Shown: positions 8,774 to 17,955 of the stretch, piece after piece
Numbering within the stretch: position 1 is the first letter of the stretch
Layout: each line of letters starts with the position of its first letter
DNA from: Methanobacterium sp.
Lineage (GTDB): Archaea > Methanobacteriota > Methanobacteria > Methanobacteriales > Methanobacteriaceae
Direction of reading: 5' to 3'
DNA: 61,786 nt
NCBI GenBank assembly: GCA_039666455.1
Contig: JAVSLW010000007.1
Span: 1 to 61,786, forward strand
Notes under the pieces: generated by a model
Seen by the model: the letters and a program-made list of their open reading frames with translations, nothing else
What the model was told of the DNA's origin: nothing
The model's database searches: none
Made by a program: the position numbers and the translations under genes

Positions 8774-9475
8774 ATGGAATCCGCTGATTTCAAAAAAGAG
8801 TTTAAGTCTACCTTGAAATCCCTTTCACCGGCAATAGTGTTAATATTTTTTTTCCAGATATTTTTTATTAGAATGCCCCTTTCAGAGTTTATCCCAATAG
8901 TTATGGGGCTTGTTTTTACAGTGACTGGTTTCGTGCTGTTTGTTCAGGGTGCAAAACTTGGACTCCTACCTATGGGTGAAAGGGTGGGAGCATCGCTAAT
9001 AGAAAGGCGTGATATTTTTTTGATAGTGATATTTGGATTTCTTCTGGGAGTGGTGCTTACTTTAGCAGAGCCTGATGTAAGGCTGCTTGCATTTTTGATT
9101 GAAAGTATAATGCCTGAGATTTCTAAAATCAAACTTATCCTCATCACTGCACTTGGTCTTGGTATATTTGCACTTATTGCTTTTATCAGATCAGTGTTTG
9201 ATGTTAATATCAATTATATTTTAATTTCAGGTTATCTGATCTGTTTAATACTGGTTTTTGTATCTTCAGAGGTGTTTTTAGTTAAAGCATTTGATATGAG
9301 CGCTGTTACCACCGGGCCAATGACCATACCCTTTTTAATAACAATTGGTGTGGGAATGGTGTCAGTTCTTGGTAGAAGGAACAGGCTTAAGTCAGGTTTT
9401 GGCACTATGGCCATAGCTTCTATCGGGCCGATAATTGTAATCTTAATATGGGGTATTATAGAGGGAATGCTATGA
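8774..9475 (+). CDS. DUF1538 integral membrane protein, first copy
   Basis: This 233-residue protein is very hydrophobic, with about six to seven predicted membrane segments. It contains the family segments FVQGAKLGLLPMGERVGASL, LAEPDVRLLAFLIE and VTTGPMTIPFLITIGVG. DUF1538 proteins occur in pairs or fused tandem copies with a PII-like protein. GGAGATG serves as ribosome binding site. Its stop overlaps the start of the second DUF1538 gene (ATGA), so they are translationally coupled and probably form one membrane complex. It is presumably a transporter or channel with unknown substrate. Confidence 0.85.
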   Translation: MESADFKKEFKSTLKSLSPAIVLIFFFQIFFIRMPLSEFIPIVMGLVFTVTGFVLFVQGAKLGLLPMGERVGASLIERRDIFLIVIFGFLLGVVLTLAEPDVRLLAFLIESIMPEISKIKLILITALGLGIFALIAFIRSVFDVNINYILISGYLICLILVFVSSEVFLVKAFDMSAVTTGPMTIPFLITIGVGMVSVLGRRNRLKSGFGTMAIASIGPIIVILIWGIIEGML

Positions 9476-10182
9476 TCGAAAATGTGTTTCAAGTTTTCAT
9501 CGATGTAACTGTTGCTATAATGCCTGTTTTGGGGTTAATACTCTTCTTCCAGATCGTTGTACTTAAAAAAACACCTCCTGACATTAAAAGAATGCTCTCT
9601 GGTGTTTTGATGACGATTCTTGGATTTTTCTTTTTTCTTTTTGGCGCAAAGATAAGTTTAATACCATTTGGTGAGATGATTGGTGAATTTCTCTCAAAAA
9701 GTAACATATTAGAGGTGGTCCTGTTCACATTTGTATTTGGAATAATTGTAGTTTTTGCAGAACCTGCAGTTAATATATTTGCCTATGAAATAGAGGAAGT
9801 TTCTTCAGGTTACATACGCAAAAACTTGGTTGTTCCCACTATTGCAATTGGTGTTGGTTTGGCTTTAGTATTCGGGGCGCTTAGGATTTTCCATGAATTA
9901 TCTCTTGCATATATTCTGATACCTGGATACATTTTAATACTTATTTTAACATGTGTTGCTCCAAAGGAGTTTGTTCCAATAGCATATGATGCTGGTGCAG
10001 TGGCTGTTGGGCCTGTTGCAATAACATTTGCCCTGCCAATGATGATTGGAATGGCCACTGGCTTATGGGGTGAAGGATCTGGAATTCTGGGGCTTGGAAC
10101 TGTAGGTTTGATTGCAATGTCTCCCATTATATTTATGTTATTTTTAGGCATTATATTTAACAGGAGGAGGAAAAGTGGATAA
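9472..10182 (+). CDS. DUF1538 integral membrane protein, second copy
   Basis: This 236-residue protein is a paralogue of the preceding gene. It shares FLFGAKISLIPFGEMIGEFL, FAEPAVNIFAYEIE and AVAVGPVAITFALPMMIG with it. I placed the start at the ATG inside the ATGA overlap rather than the more upstream GTG/ATG. Several membrane segments are visible. The PII-like gene starts inside its last codons, extending the coupled operon. The two halves probably form a pseudo-twofold membrane unit, as in the fused bacterial versions. Confidence 0.85.
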   Translation: MIENVFQVFIDVTVAIMPVLGLILFFQIVVLKKTPPDIKRMLSGVLMTILGFFFFLFGAKISLIPFGEMIGEFLSKSNILEVVLFTFVFGIIVVFAEPAVNIFAYEIEEVSSGYIRKNLVVPTIAIGVGLALVFGALRIFHELSLAYILIPGYILILILTCVAPKEFVPIAYDAGAVAVGPVAITFALPMMIGMATGLWGEGSGILGLGTVGLIAMSPIIFMLFLGIIFNRRRKSG

Positions 10183-10519
10183 TAAGGATGAGTTCCAGTT
10201 AATCATGGTGGTTGTTGAAACAGGATATGCAAGTTCTTTACTGGAAGCTGCAAGAGAGGCAGGTTCAGAAGGAGGTACCATATTTCATGGTAGAGGGGTG
10301 GGGGTACACGAACACAGCAAGTTTTTTGGCACCCCTATAGAGCCTGAAAAAGAGATGTTGATGATTCTAATCAAAAAAACTTATACGAAAAGAGTGCTTG
10401 AAGCTGTGGTGGCAAAAGGAGAATTAAATAAACCCGGTAGGGGAATGGCCTTTGTGGTGGATGTCTCAATGGTTGCTGGAATTGTCCACATGGGTGAAGC
10501 ATTTCCCAGAGTACCATAG
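10175..10519 (+). CDS. PII-like nitrogen-regulatory protein linked to DUF1538
   Basis: This 114-residue protein has the ferredoxin-like PII fold pattern: LIMVVVETGYASSLLEAAREAGSEGGTIFHGRG at the N-terminus and MLMILIKKTYTKRVLEAVVAKGEL in the second half. The start is GTG at 10175, backed by a strong AGGAGGAGG site. It overlaps the upstream DUF1538 gene by eight bases. PII proteins gate transporters in response to nucleotides or 2-oxoglutarate. The T-loop tyrosine of classical GlnB is not evident, so this is a PII-like rather than a true GlnB/GlnK protein. Confidence 0.88.
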   Translation: MDNKDEFQLIMVVVETGYASSLLEAAREAGSEGGTIFHGRGVGVHEHSKFFGTPIEPEKEMLMILIKKTYTKRVLEAVVAKGELNKPGRGMAFVVDVSMVAGIVHMGEAFPRVP

Positions 10520-10556
10520 TTTACATGGCAGCCAGTTTTAGAGGCATTTTTACCTA

Positions 10557-13187
10557 TCATATTTTTCGTCTGCTCTTTTTGTAGGTGAACTTTACAATTT
10601 CTGCTACAATTAGAATTGTTGAAGAGACAGAAACAGCAATAACCAGATCGTCCAAATTTAATGTTGTTGTTTCAAATATCATCTGCATCAATGGTATATA
10701 TATTACTGAAGAAAGTATCATAAGTGTCCCGCCTATTGCAGCAAATAACCATCTGTTTTTAAAAATCCCGACCTTAAAAATTGAGTCCTTGATGGATATG
10801 AAGTTGAATGTGTTGAATATTATAAATCCAGTGAGAGTGCTTAAAACCATTGTTCTTGCCTTTGTAAGGTCGGGCAGGTAAATCCAGAAGACAACGAGAC
10901 ATGCAATGGACATGTAAAGAGCAATGGAAAAAATTACCGACCATAGTTTCCTTGTTAATAGCTTCTCCTTTGGATCTCTCGGCGGTTTATTCATAACATC
11001 AGCTCTTGCAGGGTCAATTCCAAGCGTTACAGATGGAAGTTCGGCCATTGCTGCATTTAAAAGCAGGATCTGGAGTGCAACCAGGGGCAGGAGTTCGAAT
11101 CCAAAAATCAGGATACCCAAAAGGATTACAAGAACCTGTGTAAAGTTTACAGAGATCATGAGGGCTGTGAACTTTCTTATGTTCTCATAGATGGTCCTCC
11201 CATCCTTTATAGCCTCAACAATCGTTGCAAAATTATCATCTGTTAACACTATGTCTGATGCTCCTTTTGAAACATCTGTCCCTTTTATTCCCATTGCAAT
11301 TCCTATATCTGCATTTTTCAGCGCCGGTGCATCATTTACACCATCACCAGTCATTGCAACCACTTCACCTCTTTGTTTTAATGCCTTCACAATTCTAAGT
11401 TTATGTTCAGGATATGTTCTGGAATAGATATCAACGTTTTCAACGACGTCTACAAGTTCTTCATCACTTAACCTATCCACAGCTTCACCTGTCATCGAGA
11501 GGATAGGTTCTTCTCTCACCAGCCCAATCTTCTTCCCTATTGAGGATGCAGTATGTTCGTTATCTCCAGTTATCATTACAGCCCTTATACCTGCATGTTT
11601 ACACTGCTTCACTGCTTCCTCTGCCTCTGCTCTTGGTGGATCCATCATGCCTACAAGACCTATAAATATCAGGTCATCCTCAATATCTCCCAATGGTTCC
11701 TTTTTGCAGGCAACTGCAAGCACTCTGAGGGCATCGTCTGCAAATGACCTGTTCATTTCTAATACTCTATCCACATCTTCTTCATGGATCTTTGAGACCT
11801 TTCCCTGCTTTTGAATGTATCCACAAAGACTTAAAATGATTTCAGGCGCTCCTTTCGAAAATGCAATTAATCCATTTATCTCTCTATGGATTGTGGTCAT
11901 CATCTTTCTTTCGGTGGTAAAGATCAGTTCTTCAATTCTTGGACTTGTTTTTTCAAGTACATCCTTTTGTATTCCAGCTTTTGCAGCCATCACAAGTAGC
12001 GCTCCCTCTGTGGGGTCCCCAATAATATCCCATGTTTTTCTTTTCTCAAGGTGAGCATTATTACATAGAACTGCACCTTTAAGCAGAAGCATCAATGCTT
12101 CGTTTTTCTGGGGATCGATTTTACTTCCACTTATGGTGAACATACCGTCTGGCGTGTATCCTTCTCCTGTAACTTCAATCACAGTTTCATCGGTAAATAT
12201 CCGCTCCACTGTCATTTCATTTTTGGTTATAGTTCCCGTTTTATCTGTACAGATAACTGTTGTAGAACCAAGCGTCTCCACTGCAGACATCTTTCGCACA
12301 ATACTGTGGTGCTTTGCCATCCTGTGCATGCTTATTGCCAGTGTTAAAGCCAGGGCAAGTGGTAAACCCTCTGGAACTCCGGCGACAGAGAGTGCAAGTG
12401 CAGTGATAAGTATAAGGAGGATAGGCGCCCCTTTAACTATACCAATAAAAAAGATTGCTGAACAAATTACAACAACTGCAACAGCAAGTATTTTTGCAAG
12501 TCTGTTTACCCTTATCTGAAGGGGTGTTTTCTCTTCCTCCTCCAAAATCATTCCTGCAATCCTTCCGATCTCTCGATCCATCCCGGTTGCAAAGACTACT
12601 GCCCTGCAACGGCCATGCACCAGATGGGTGCCGGCAAATATTAAATCTCCATGTTCCTTATCTATTGATACAGATTCTCCTGTAAGTGCAGATTCATCAA
12701 GCTTCAGGCTGATGGATTCTATAACCTTGGCATCTGCAGGAACGTTGTCTCCAGCTTCAAGAACCACTATATCTCCCTTAACTACATCTTTTACCGGTGT
12801 CTTTTTTGGTCTGCCCCCTCGAAGCACAACACTTTCTTCGCGTATCATCCCCTTCAAAGCCTGCATTGCCTTTTCTGCTTTGTATTCTTGAACAAATCCC
12901 AAAATAGCGATAAAGAGAATGATGAGCAAAATAACCTTAAGATGAAACATCTTTCCTGCGATTCCTGATATTGCTGCTGCACCAAACAGCACAAAGATCA
13001 GAAAGCTATTGAATTGTTTGAGAAATAATTCAGGGGCTGTTATCCTTTTCTTCTTCACCAGTTCATTAGGCCCAAAATCTTTCAATCTCTGCTCTGCATC
13101 CTCTTCCAGAAGACCATTTCTTTCTGTATGCAGAGTTTTTAAGGCATCTTCCACATTTATCTCCTGCCAATCTTCAACAGTTTTCAT
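10557..13187 (-). CDS. Cation-translocating P-type ATPase (Ca2+-type, P2 family)
   Basis: This 876-residue protein has the full set of P-type ATPase features. There is an N-terminal cation-ATPase domain (DALKTLHTERNGL...FGPNEL), the actuator motif LTGES, a PEGLPLALALTLA segment in membrane helix 4, the phosphorylation loop ICTDKTGTITKNE, and the hinge MTGDGVNDAPALKNADIGIAMG, plus C-terminal membrane helices. The PEGLP motif and overall length fit Ca2+ or Na+/K+-like P2 pumps rather than heavy-metal pumps. It acts in the cytoplasmic membrane. Ion specificity cannot be settled from sequence alone. Confidence 0.93.
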   Translation of the reverse strand: MKTVEDWQEINVEDALKTLHTERNGLLEEDAEQRLKDFGPNELVKKKRITAPELFLKQFNSFLIFVLFGAAAISGIAGKMFHLKVILLIILFIAILGFVQEYKAEKAMQALKGMIREESVVLRGGRPKKTPVKDVVKGDIVVLEAGDNVPADAKVIESISLKLDESALTGESVSIDKEHGDLIFAGTHLVHGRCRAVVFATGMDREIGRIAGMILEEEEKTPLQIRVNRLAKILAVAVVVICSAIFFIGIVKGAPILLILITALALSVAGVPEGLPLALALTLAISMHRMAKHHSIVRKMSAVETLGSTTVICTDKTGTITKNEMTVERIFTDETVIEVTGEGYTPDGMFTISGSKIDPQKNEALMLLLKGAVLCNNAHLEKRKTWDIIGDPTEGALLVMAAKAGIQKDVLEKTSPRIEELIFTTERKMMTTIHREINGLIAFSKGAPEIILSLCGYIQKQGKVSKIHEEDVDRVLEMNRSFADDALRVLAVACKKEPLGDIEDDLIFIGLVGMMDPPRAEAEEAVKQCKHAGIRAVMITGDNEHTASSIGKKIGLVREEPILSMTGEAVDRLSDEELVDVVENVDIYSRTYPEHKLRIVKALKQRGEVVAMTGDGVNDAPALKNADIGIAMGIKGTDVSKGASDIVLTDDNFATIVEAIKDGRTIYENIRKFTALMISVNFTQVLVILLGILIFGFELLPLVALQILLLNAAMAELPSVTLGIDPARADVMNKPPRDPKEKLLTRKLWSVIFSIALYMSIACLVVFWIYLPDLTKARTMVLSTLTGFIIFNTFNFISIKDSIFKVGIFKNRWLFAAIGGTLMILSSVIYIPLMQMIFETTTLNLDDLVIAVSVSSTILIVAEIVKFTYKKSRRKI

Positions 13188-13339
13188 TTTCCAGGCTCCT
13201 TTTTCGTAATCGCAACACAGTACATTTTATTATTTGTCTGATAACTATTATAGTTATTTCCTTTTCAGGGCTGTAAATTTTTTTCAAGTCAAATAAGTCT
13301 TTAATAAAAAGGAAAGATATCCATGGCTAAAAAAATGGA

Positions 13340-13431
13340 GGATGTATCCATCACCCGAGCCTGACAGCCCCCATTTCACGGTGAAAAGCAGAAGTTATTG
13401 AATCCAGGATTTGGTCTGGATATTTACATCC
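13340..13431 (+). ncRNA. Candidate structured RNA upstream of tRNA-Cys
   Basis: This stretch is clearly richer in G and C than the intergenic DNA around it. GGATGTA (13340-13346) pairs perfectly with TACATCC (13425-13431). Inside are TTTCAC/GTGAAA (13374-13386) and ATCCAG/CTGGAT (13402-13421), giving a possible three-way junction. The strand is uncertain. No coding frame covers it. It is either an unannotated small RNA or a leader/terminator region; I do not recognise a known family. Confidence 0.35.
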
Positions 13432-13481
13432 GCAAGGTTTAAATATAAATAAAGTATAATTTAACAAATGCGATGTGGTAT

Positions 13482-13555
<74 letters not shown>

Positions 13556-13578
13556 CTGTTATTAAAAACTAACTATTT

Positions 13579-13724
13579 GGGGTTATAGTGTAACCAGGCA
13601 TCATCTGGGACTCCAGTTGTCTTTGAAGAAACGCGCGCTCTGAGGTTTAGTACCCAATGATGATCAATTGGAGTACTGAGACAAGAGAAATCCCAGGATC
13701 TGGGTTCAAATCCCAGTGACCCCA
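13579..13724 (+). tRNA. tRNA-Trp (CCA) with a long intron
   Basis: The exons give GGGGTTA...TGACCCC for the acceptor stem and A as discriminator. The anticodon stem TGGGA/TCCCA has loop CTCCAG|A, so the anticodon is CCA. An intron of about 73 bases (13617-13689) lies between positions 37 and 38, flanked by TTGTC and GACAA that can form the bulge-helix-bulge needed by the archaeal splicing endonuclease. The T arm is CTGGG TTCAAAT CCCAG. The CCA end is not encoded. Euryarchaeal tRNA-Trp genes commonly carry such an intron. Confidence 0.93.
13617..13689 (+). ncRNA. tRNA-Trp intron acting as box C/D guide RNA
   Basis: The intron contains a C'-type box ATGATGA (13657-13663) and a D box CTGA (13676-13679), with a D'-like CTGA at 13640-13643 and a weak C box (TTGAAGA) near 13624. 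The guide just upstream of D (TTGGAGT, then A) is complementary to ACTCCA in the 5' exon. The fifth base from D pairs with C34, matching the known guide-directed 2'-O-methylation of C34 in archaeal tRNA-Trp. The guide upstream of D' does not match this tRNA. Confidence 0.8.
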
Positions 13725-13835
13725 TCCACTTTTTCAACTGGTAAAATACTAATGATTTTTCAAGCAGTTGATCAAATTTAAAATAAACCAAATTTTTTTC
13801 AAATTTTAGAAAATATTCGTTATTATGGTGCCAAT

Positions 13836-14453
13836 ATGAAAAAATTCAACGATATCCTCATGATAGAAGGATCTGGCTCTGATTCTAATATTTACGTCTT
13901 TGATGATGTAATAATCGATACTGGAACTGGAGACAATATTGAATATGTGCTCAATTCACTTAAAAAAGCTGATTTAAATCCTTCTGACATATCAATGATT
14001 GTAAATACTCACTGTCATTTTGATCACGCTGGCGGAAATAAATATTTCGATTCTAAACTTGCAATACACAAAAAAGATGCTCCCGCACTTGAAAATGGAG
14101 ATCCTATAGCAACCGCGGCTTACATGTTTGGAAGAAGGATTGAACCGAGGAAAGTTGATTTTAAATTAACTGAAGACGATAAAATTCATGATTTTGAAGT
14201 AATTCATACCCCTGGACATACAATTGGTAGTATTTGCCTTTATGATGGCGAAACACTGATATCTGGAGATACAGTATTTGCAGATGGCGGATTTGGAAGA
14301 TATGATATTGGTGGAGACTTAATTATGTTAAAAGAGTCTTTAGAAAGACTTTCTAAACTGGATGTTGAATATCTTCTTCCAGGGCATGGACCTGCAGTAG
14401 ATAACGGATCTGAACATATAAGCCTTGCAAACAGAATTTTGAAAGGATTTTAG
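13836..14453 (+). CDS. Metallo-beta-lactamase-fold hydrolase
   Basis: This 205-residue protein carries the zinc-binding motif NTHCHFDHAGG, a downstream histidine in IHTPGHTIGSICLY, an aspartate in LISGDTVFADGG, and LLPGHGPAV. These are the glyoxalase II/MBL-fold ligands in order, so it should be a two-zinc hydrolase with a thioester, lactone or similar substrate. The start ATG follows GGTG. It stands alone between tRNA-Trp and the convergent trkA gene. Substrate cannot be assigned. Confidence 0.9.
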   Translation: MKKFNDILMIEGSGSDSNIYVFDDVIIDTGTGDNIEYVLNSLKKADLNPSDISMIVNTHCHFDHAGGNKYFDSKLAIHKKDAPALENGDPIATAAYMFGRRIEPRKVDFKLTEDDKIHDFEVIHTPGHTIGSICLYDGETLISGDTVFADGGFGRYDIGGDLIMLKESLERLSKLDVEYLLPGHGPAVDNGSEHISLANRILKGF

Positions 14454-14462
14454 CTACAACCA

Positions 14463-15113
14463 TTATTCTGTACACATTTTAACTATATCCTTTACAGCTT
14501 TGGTTTTAACAAGAATTGATATTTTATCTCCTTCCTTTAAAACCATGTCTTCTCGAGGAATCGTTATTTCACCATTTTTGTATACTGCAACAATTATATA
14601 ATCATCAGTAGGACTTATATCTCCTACTCTTTTGCCAATCACTTTTTTATTTTTCACTGTGATATCCAATATTTCAGCATCCCCTTTTCCAATAACAATC
14701 AGGTCTGCAACCTTAGGTCTTGTTATCAATTTCTCAAGATAGCCTGCTGCAGTAAGTTCTGGGCTTATAACATCATCAATACCTACTTTTTTAAATGCTT
14801 CTTCGTGATCAGGGTTGCTAAGCCGTGCGATGATTTTTTTGATTTTATATTCCTTAACAAGTATACATGAAAGTAGATTTGCTTCATCATTACCTGTTGC
14901 AGCGACAAAAACATCTGCATCAGCTACATTGGCCTCTTCAAGGGTTTTTGTATCTGTACCGTTGCCGCAGATGACCAACGCATCCAGTTCAGAGGCAGCA
15001 TCACTGCATAAATTATCATCATTTTCTATAATGGTGACATCGTGACCCCTGCCCACCAAATTAGATGCAAGATTCAATCCAACCCTTCCTGCACCCATTA
15101 TAACTATATACAT
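14463..15113 (-). CDS. trkA: Trk potassium uptake regulatory subunit (TrkA)
   Basis: This 216-residue protein has an NAD-binding RCK-N domain (MYIVIMGAGRVGLNLASNLVGRGHDVT, glycine-rich loop at its start) and a TrkA-C domain in the second half (GDAEILDITVKNKKVIGKRVGD...). The start is the ATG at 15111-15113, which has AAGGTG a few bases upstream; the earlier GTG overlaps that ribosome site. It lies downstream of trkH on the same strand, about 115 bases away. TrkA binds the cytoplasmic face of TrkH and gates potassium uptake through nucleotide binding. Confidence 0.92.
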   Translation of the reverse strand: MYIVIMGAGRVGLNLASNLVGRGHDVTIIENDDNLCSDAASELDALVICGNGTDTKTLEEANVADADVFVAATGNDEANLLSCILVKEYKIKKIIARLSNPDHEEAFKKVGIDDVISPELTAAGYLEKLITRPKVADLIVIGKGDAEILDITVKNKKVIGKRVGDISPTDDYIIVAVYKNGEITIPREDMVLKEGDKISILVKTKAVKDIVKMCTE

Positions 15114-15227
15114 TTTATACACCTTAAAAATTAAATTAAAGATTTAATGTGATTAAGCATGATCATCATTAATTCGCTTGACTTTCAAATATTTCTCATC
15201 ATACTATAAAAGCTTGTCCCTGAAAAA

Positions 15228-16661
15228 TTATCTTTTAACCAGGCCTAATGAAGCTCTTAATAAAACAAGTACAGGAATTATCTCAATCCTCCCAATCCAC
15301 ATATTGAATATTAATAAAATTTGAGGAATTTGATGCATTGTTGGAGATGTAATACCCATCGAAAGCCCTACATTTCCCTGTGCAGAACAGATTTCATATA
15401 ATGAATTTAAAGCGTCGTATTCATACTGCACAAAAACCAGCCAGGTAATAAAAATGAAAAAAATGTAAATAAACACGTATGATCCTGCCTCTCTAATTTC
15501 TACATCAGTTACAGGCTTATTAGATATCTTTCGAGGTATAACAGAACCTTCAGGGGCCACAATTTTTAATAGTTCCCAGTGTAATCCTTTCACCAGCGTA
15601 ATTATCCTTATAAGCTTTAATGCTCCTGTTGTAGAACCTGCAGCCATTCCAATTACCATACAGGCCATAAGAGTTATTTTGGCATATGGGGGCCATGCAA
15701 TCATGATGTTTACAGGAGGAATACTGGATCCAGTACATGAAAGCGCAGAAACAACATTAAATACAGCTTCTATTGGAACAAATTTTGCATTTACTATCAA
15801 AAGTACCGAGAAAATGAAAATTATAATTAGAGATGCTTGAAACTGAATATCCTTTATCACGCGTTTAGATTTACCTTTTAACAGTTTATAATGAATAAGG
15901 AAGCTTGTACCTCCTATAAACATTAACATGATTGTTATTATGTAAATCAAATCGTTTTCATAAGCACCTATGTTGTTATTTTTAATGGACATGCCCCCTG
16001 TTGATAAATTGGTGAATGTATTGTTTATGGCATCAAAAAGAGGCATCCCCGCAAGAATATATAGAATAATCCCTAAAACTGTGTAAAAAATGTAAATCCA
16101 CCATATGGTCTTTACAGTCCCAAGAATACTTGGTTTAATTTTTTCTTCTCTGGCTTCAGATTTATATAGCCTTGCTGCTGCTGTTCCAGGTCTTATTAAT
16201 ACTCCAATAACCACAATAACGACACCAAGTCCCCCAATCCACTGTTGAATACTTCTTAAAAACAGGACTGATTTGGGGAGTATTTCAACATCTGTAAATA
16301 TGGTAAGGCCGCTTCCTGTCCATGCAGACATGCTTTCAAAATAAGCGTTTAAAAAGCTTATTTGTGTTGCTGACACTAATATAAGACTTCCAATCAATGC
16401 TGCCCAGAGCCATGCCAATGCTGCAATCATCATTCCATGTTTAAGACGTATATTGGTACCTTTACCTGAAAAAAGCTTTTTTAAACCCAATCCAAGCAAA
16501 ATAGAAAATCCAGAAGGGATTACAAAGGAAAGGTAGTTATGTTCGCCATAAATTAGAGCAACTATAAGTGGCGTTAATGTTACCACGCCAATACCCGCCA
16601 TTATCAGGCCTAACTGCTCTAAAATGATAAAAAAATCTTTTTTTCTAAACTGGCCAATCAT
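15228..16661 (-). CDS. trkH: Trk-type potassium uptake membrane protein (TrkH)
   Basis: The product is about 477 residues when started at the ATG giving MIGQFRKKDFF. An earlier in-frame TTG lies too near the TATA-like TTTATAAG at about 16690-16697. There are about ten hydrophobic segments and repeated pore signatures, for example SMSAWTGSGLTIF, FTNLSTGGMSI, VVSALSCTGSS and ICSAQGNVGLSMG. Those are the four pore-loop glycine regions of the TrkH/KtrB family. It imports potassium across the membrane, with TrkA encoded downstream as gating partner. Confidence 0.92.
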   Translation of the reverse strand: MIGQFRKKDFFIILEQLGLIMAGIGVVTLTPLIVALIYGEHNYLSFVIPSGFSILLGLGLKKLFSGKGTNIRLKHGMMIAALAWLWAALIGSLILVSATQISFLNAYFESMSAWTGSGLTIFTDVEILPKSVLFLRSIQQWIGGLGVVIVVIGVLIRPGTAAARLYKSEAREEKIKPSILGTVKTIWWIYIFYTVLGIILYILAGMPLFDAINNTFTNLSTGGMSIKNNNIGAYENDLIYIITIMLMFIGGTSFLIHYKLLKGKSKRVIKDIQFQASLIIIFIFSVLLIVNAKFVPIEAVFNVVSALSCTGSSIPPVNIMIAWPPYAKITLMACMVIGMAAGSTTGALKLIRIITLVKGLHWELLKIVAPEGSVIPRKISNKPVTDVEIREAGSYVFIYIFFIFITWLVFVQYEYDALNSLYEICSAQGNVGLSMGITSPTMHQIPQILLIFNMWIGRIEIIPVLVLLRASLGLVKR

Positions 16662-16844
16662 CGATATCGTATTAATGATATGCAACAATACTTATAAATT
16701 TAATGGTTAATAATGATCATTTTACCGAATTTTCCAGGTTAAATAAATAATATTAAGTTCAAAATAGAAAAACAGGAACTTTTCAATCCTTTTTAAAAAC
16801 ATGAAACTGAAAAAAGAAAGTTTAAAATTTTTTAAACCTGTAAA

Positions 16845-17615
16845 TTATTTCAATCTTTTTTCCAACTTCATGAAATCTTTTAGTTCGCTAATCGTTGACA
16901 TGAACTGAGCAGGAAAGATTATGGTTGAATTTTTCTCGCTTGCAATTTCGTTTAGCACCTGCAGGTTCCTTAACTGGAGTGCAACTGGATGTGCTTCTAT
17001 AACATCAGCAGCTTCTCCAAGTTTAGCAGCAGATAAAAACTCACCTTCTGCAGCAATTATCTTGGCTCTTTTATCCCTTTCTGCCTCTGCCTGTCTTGCC
17101 ATTGCCCTTTGCATTGTTTCAGGGAGCTTAATATCTTTAATTTCCACTGCAGTAATCTGCACCCCCCAGGGTTCGCTGTGCTTATCGATTATTTCCTTAA
17201 TTTTTTCGTTTATTCTTGTGGTTGAAGATAGTACATCGTCTAAAAGGAACTGTCCTATTACGTTTCTCATTGTAGTCTGTGCAATTTGGTTAACTGCACG
17301 GTTATAGTTTTCAATTGCAACAACAGCATCATATGCATTAACAACCTTGAAATATGCTACTGCGGCCACATCAATTGATACATTGTCCTGAGTAATTATT
17401 TTTTGTGATGGGATGGGCATGGTAACTATTCTAAGCGATACTTTAACCATCCTATCAACTACAGGAATTATAAGTCGAAGCCCTGGGTCTCTTACTCCTA
17501 TAACTCTCCCCAGTCTAAAAACAACCCCTCGCTCATATTGATTCACTATTCTTATTGAAAGCCCTAAAATAATTAAAACTATAATTCCAATGATTATAAG
17601 GCTTACCAGATCCAT
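16845..17615 (-). CDS. Stomatin/prohibitin-family (SPFH) membrane protein
   Basis: This 256-residue protein has one N-terminal membrane segment (LVSLIIIGIIVLIILGLSI) followed by an SPFH domain: NQYERGVVFRLGRVIG, DPGLRLIIPVVDRMVKVSLR, DDVLSSTTRINEKI, then a helical AEAERDKRAKIIAAEGE segment. This is the slipin/stomatin pattern. Such proteins oligomerise at membranes and often partner with NfeD proteases; no NfeD gene is present here. A strong GGAGG ribosome site precedes the ATG. About 400 bases of AT-rich DNA (17616-18015) follow upstream without a gene. Confidence 0.92.
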   Translation of the reverse strand: MDLVSLIIIGIIVLIILGLSIRIVNQYERGVVFRLGRVIGVRDPGLRLIIPVVDRMVKVSLRIVTMPIPSQKIITQDNVSIDVAAVAYFKVVNAYDAVVAIENYNRAVNQIAQTTMRNVIGQFLLDDVLSSTTRINEKIKEIIDKHSEPWGVQITAVEIKDIKLPETMQRAMARQAEAERDKRAKIIAAEGEFLSAAKLGEAADVIEAHPVALQLRNLQVLNEIASEKNSTIIFPAQFMSTISELKDFMKLEKRLK

Positions 17616-17955
17616 TTTTAACCTCCAAAATTTCTATTCAATATTAATTTAGGTATTATGTATAAACTAGCTATTAAATATGAAGTTTAAATATTAACTA
17701 ATCTAAAATAACCGGTTAAGTTATGCTCTTAAAAAGCCGTATGAAATGTTATAACAGTGTTTTTGGAACAAAAATAAAATTATTTTTAAAAGTATAAAAA
17801 AAATAGAAATAAAGTTAAATTACATTATTTAAATTAAAATTTTATAAAGCCCCATGCAGTTAGCACTGGAAATTTTTCAGAATTTCTATTAAAAATTTAG
17901 AATGATCCTGAATTATTGTTTCATGAACATTCAAAAATTAAAGATTTTTGATGCA

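Noticed and set aside
9489..10151. Minus-strand frames opposite the second DUF1538 gene
   Set aside because: They mirror hydrophobic codons of the membrane protein; no ribosome site is present.
10585..13209. Several plus-strand frames opposite the P-type ATPase
   Set aside because: All lie antisense to conserved ATPase motifs and do not look like proteins.
13573..13791. 72-residue minus-strand frame covering tRNA-Trp
   Set aside because: It overlaps a clear tRNA with its intron; the apparent protein is a translation of tRNA sequence.
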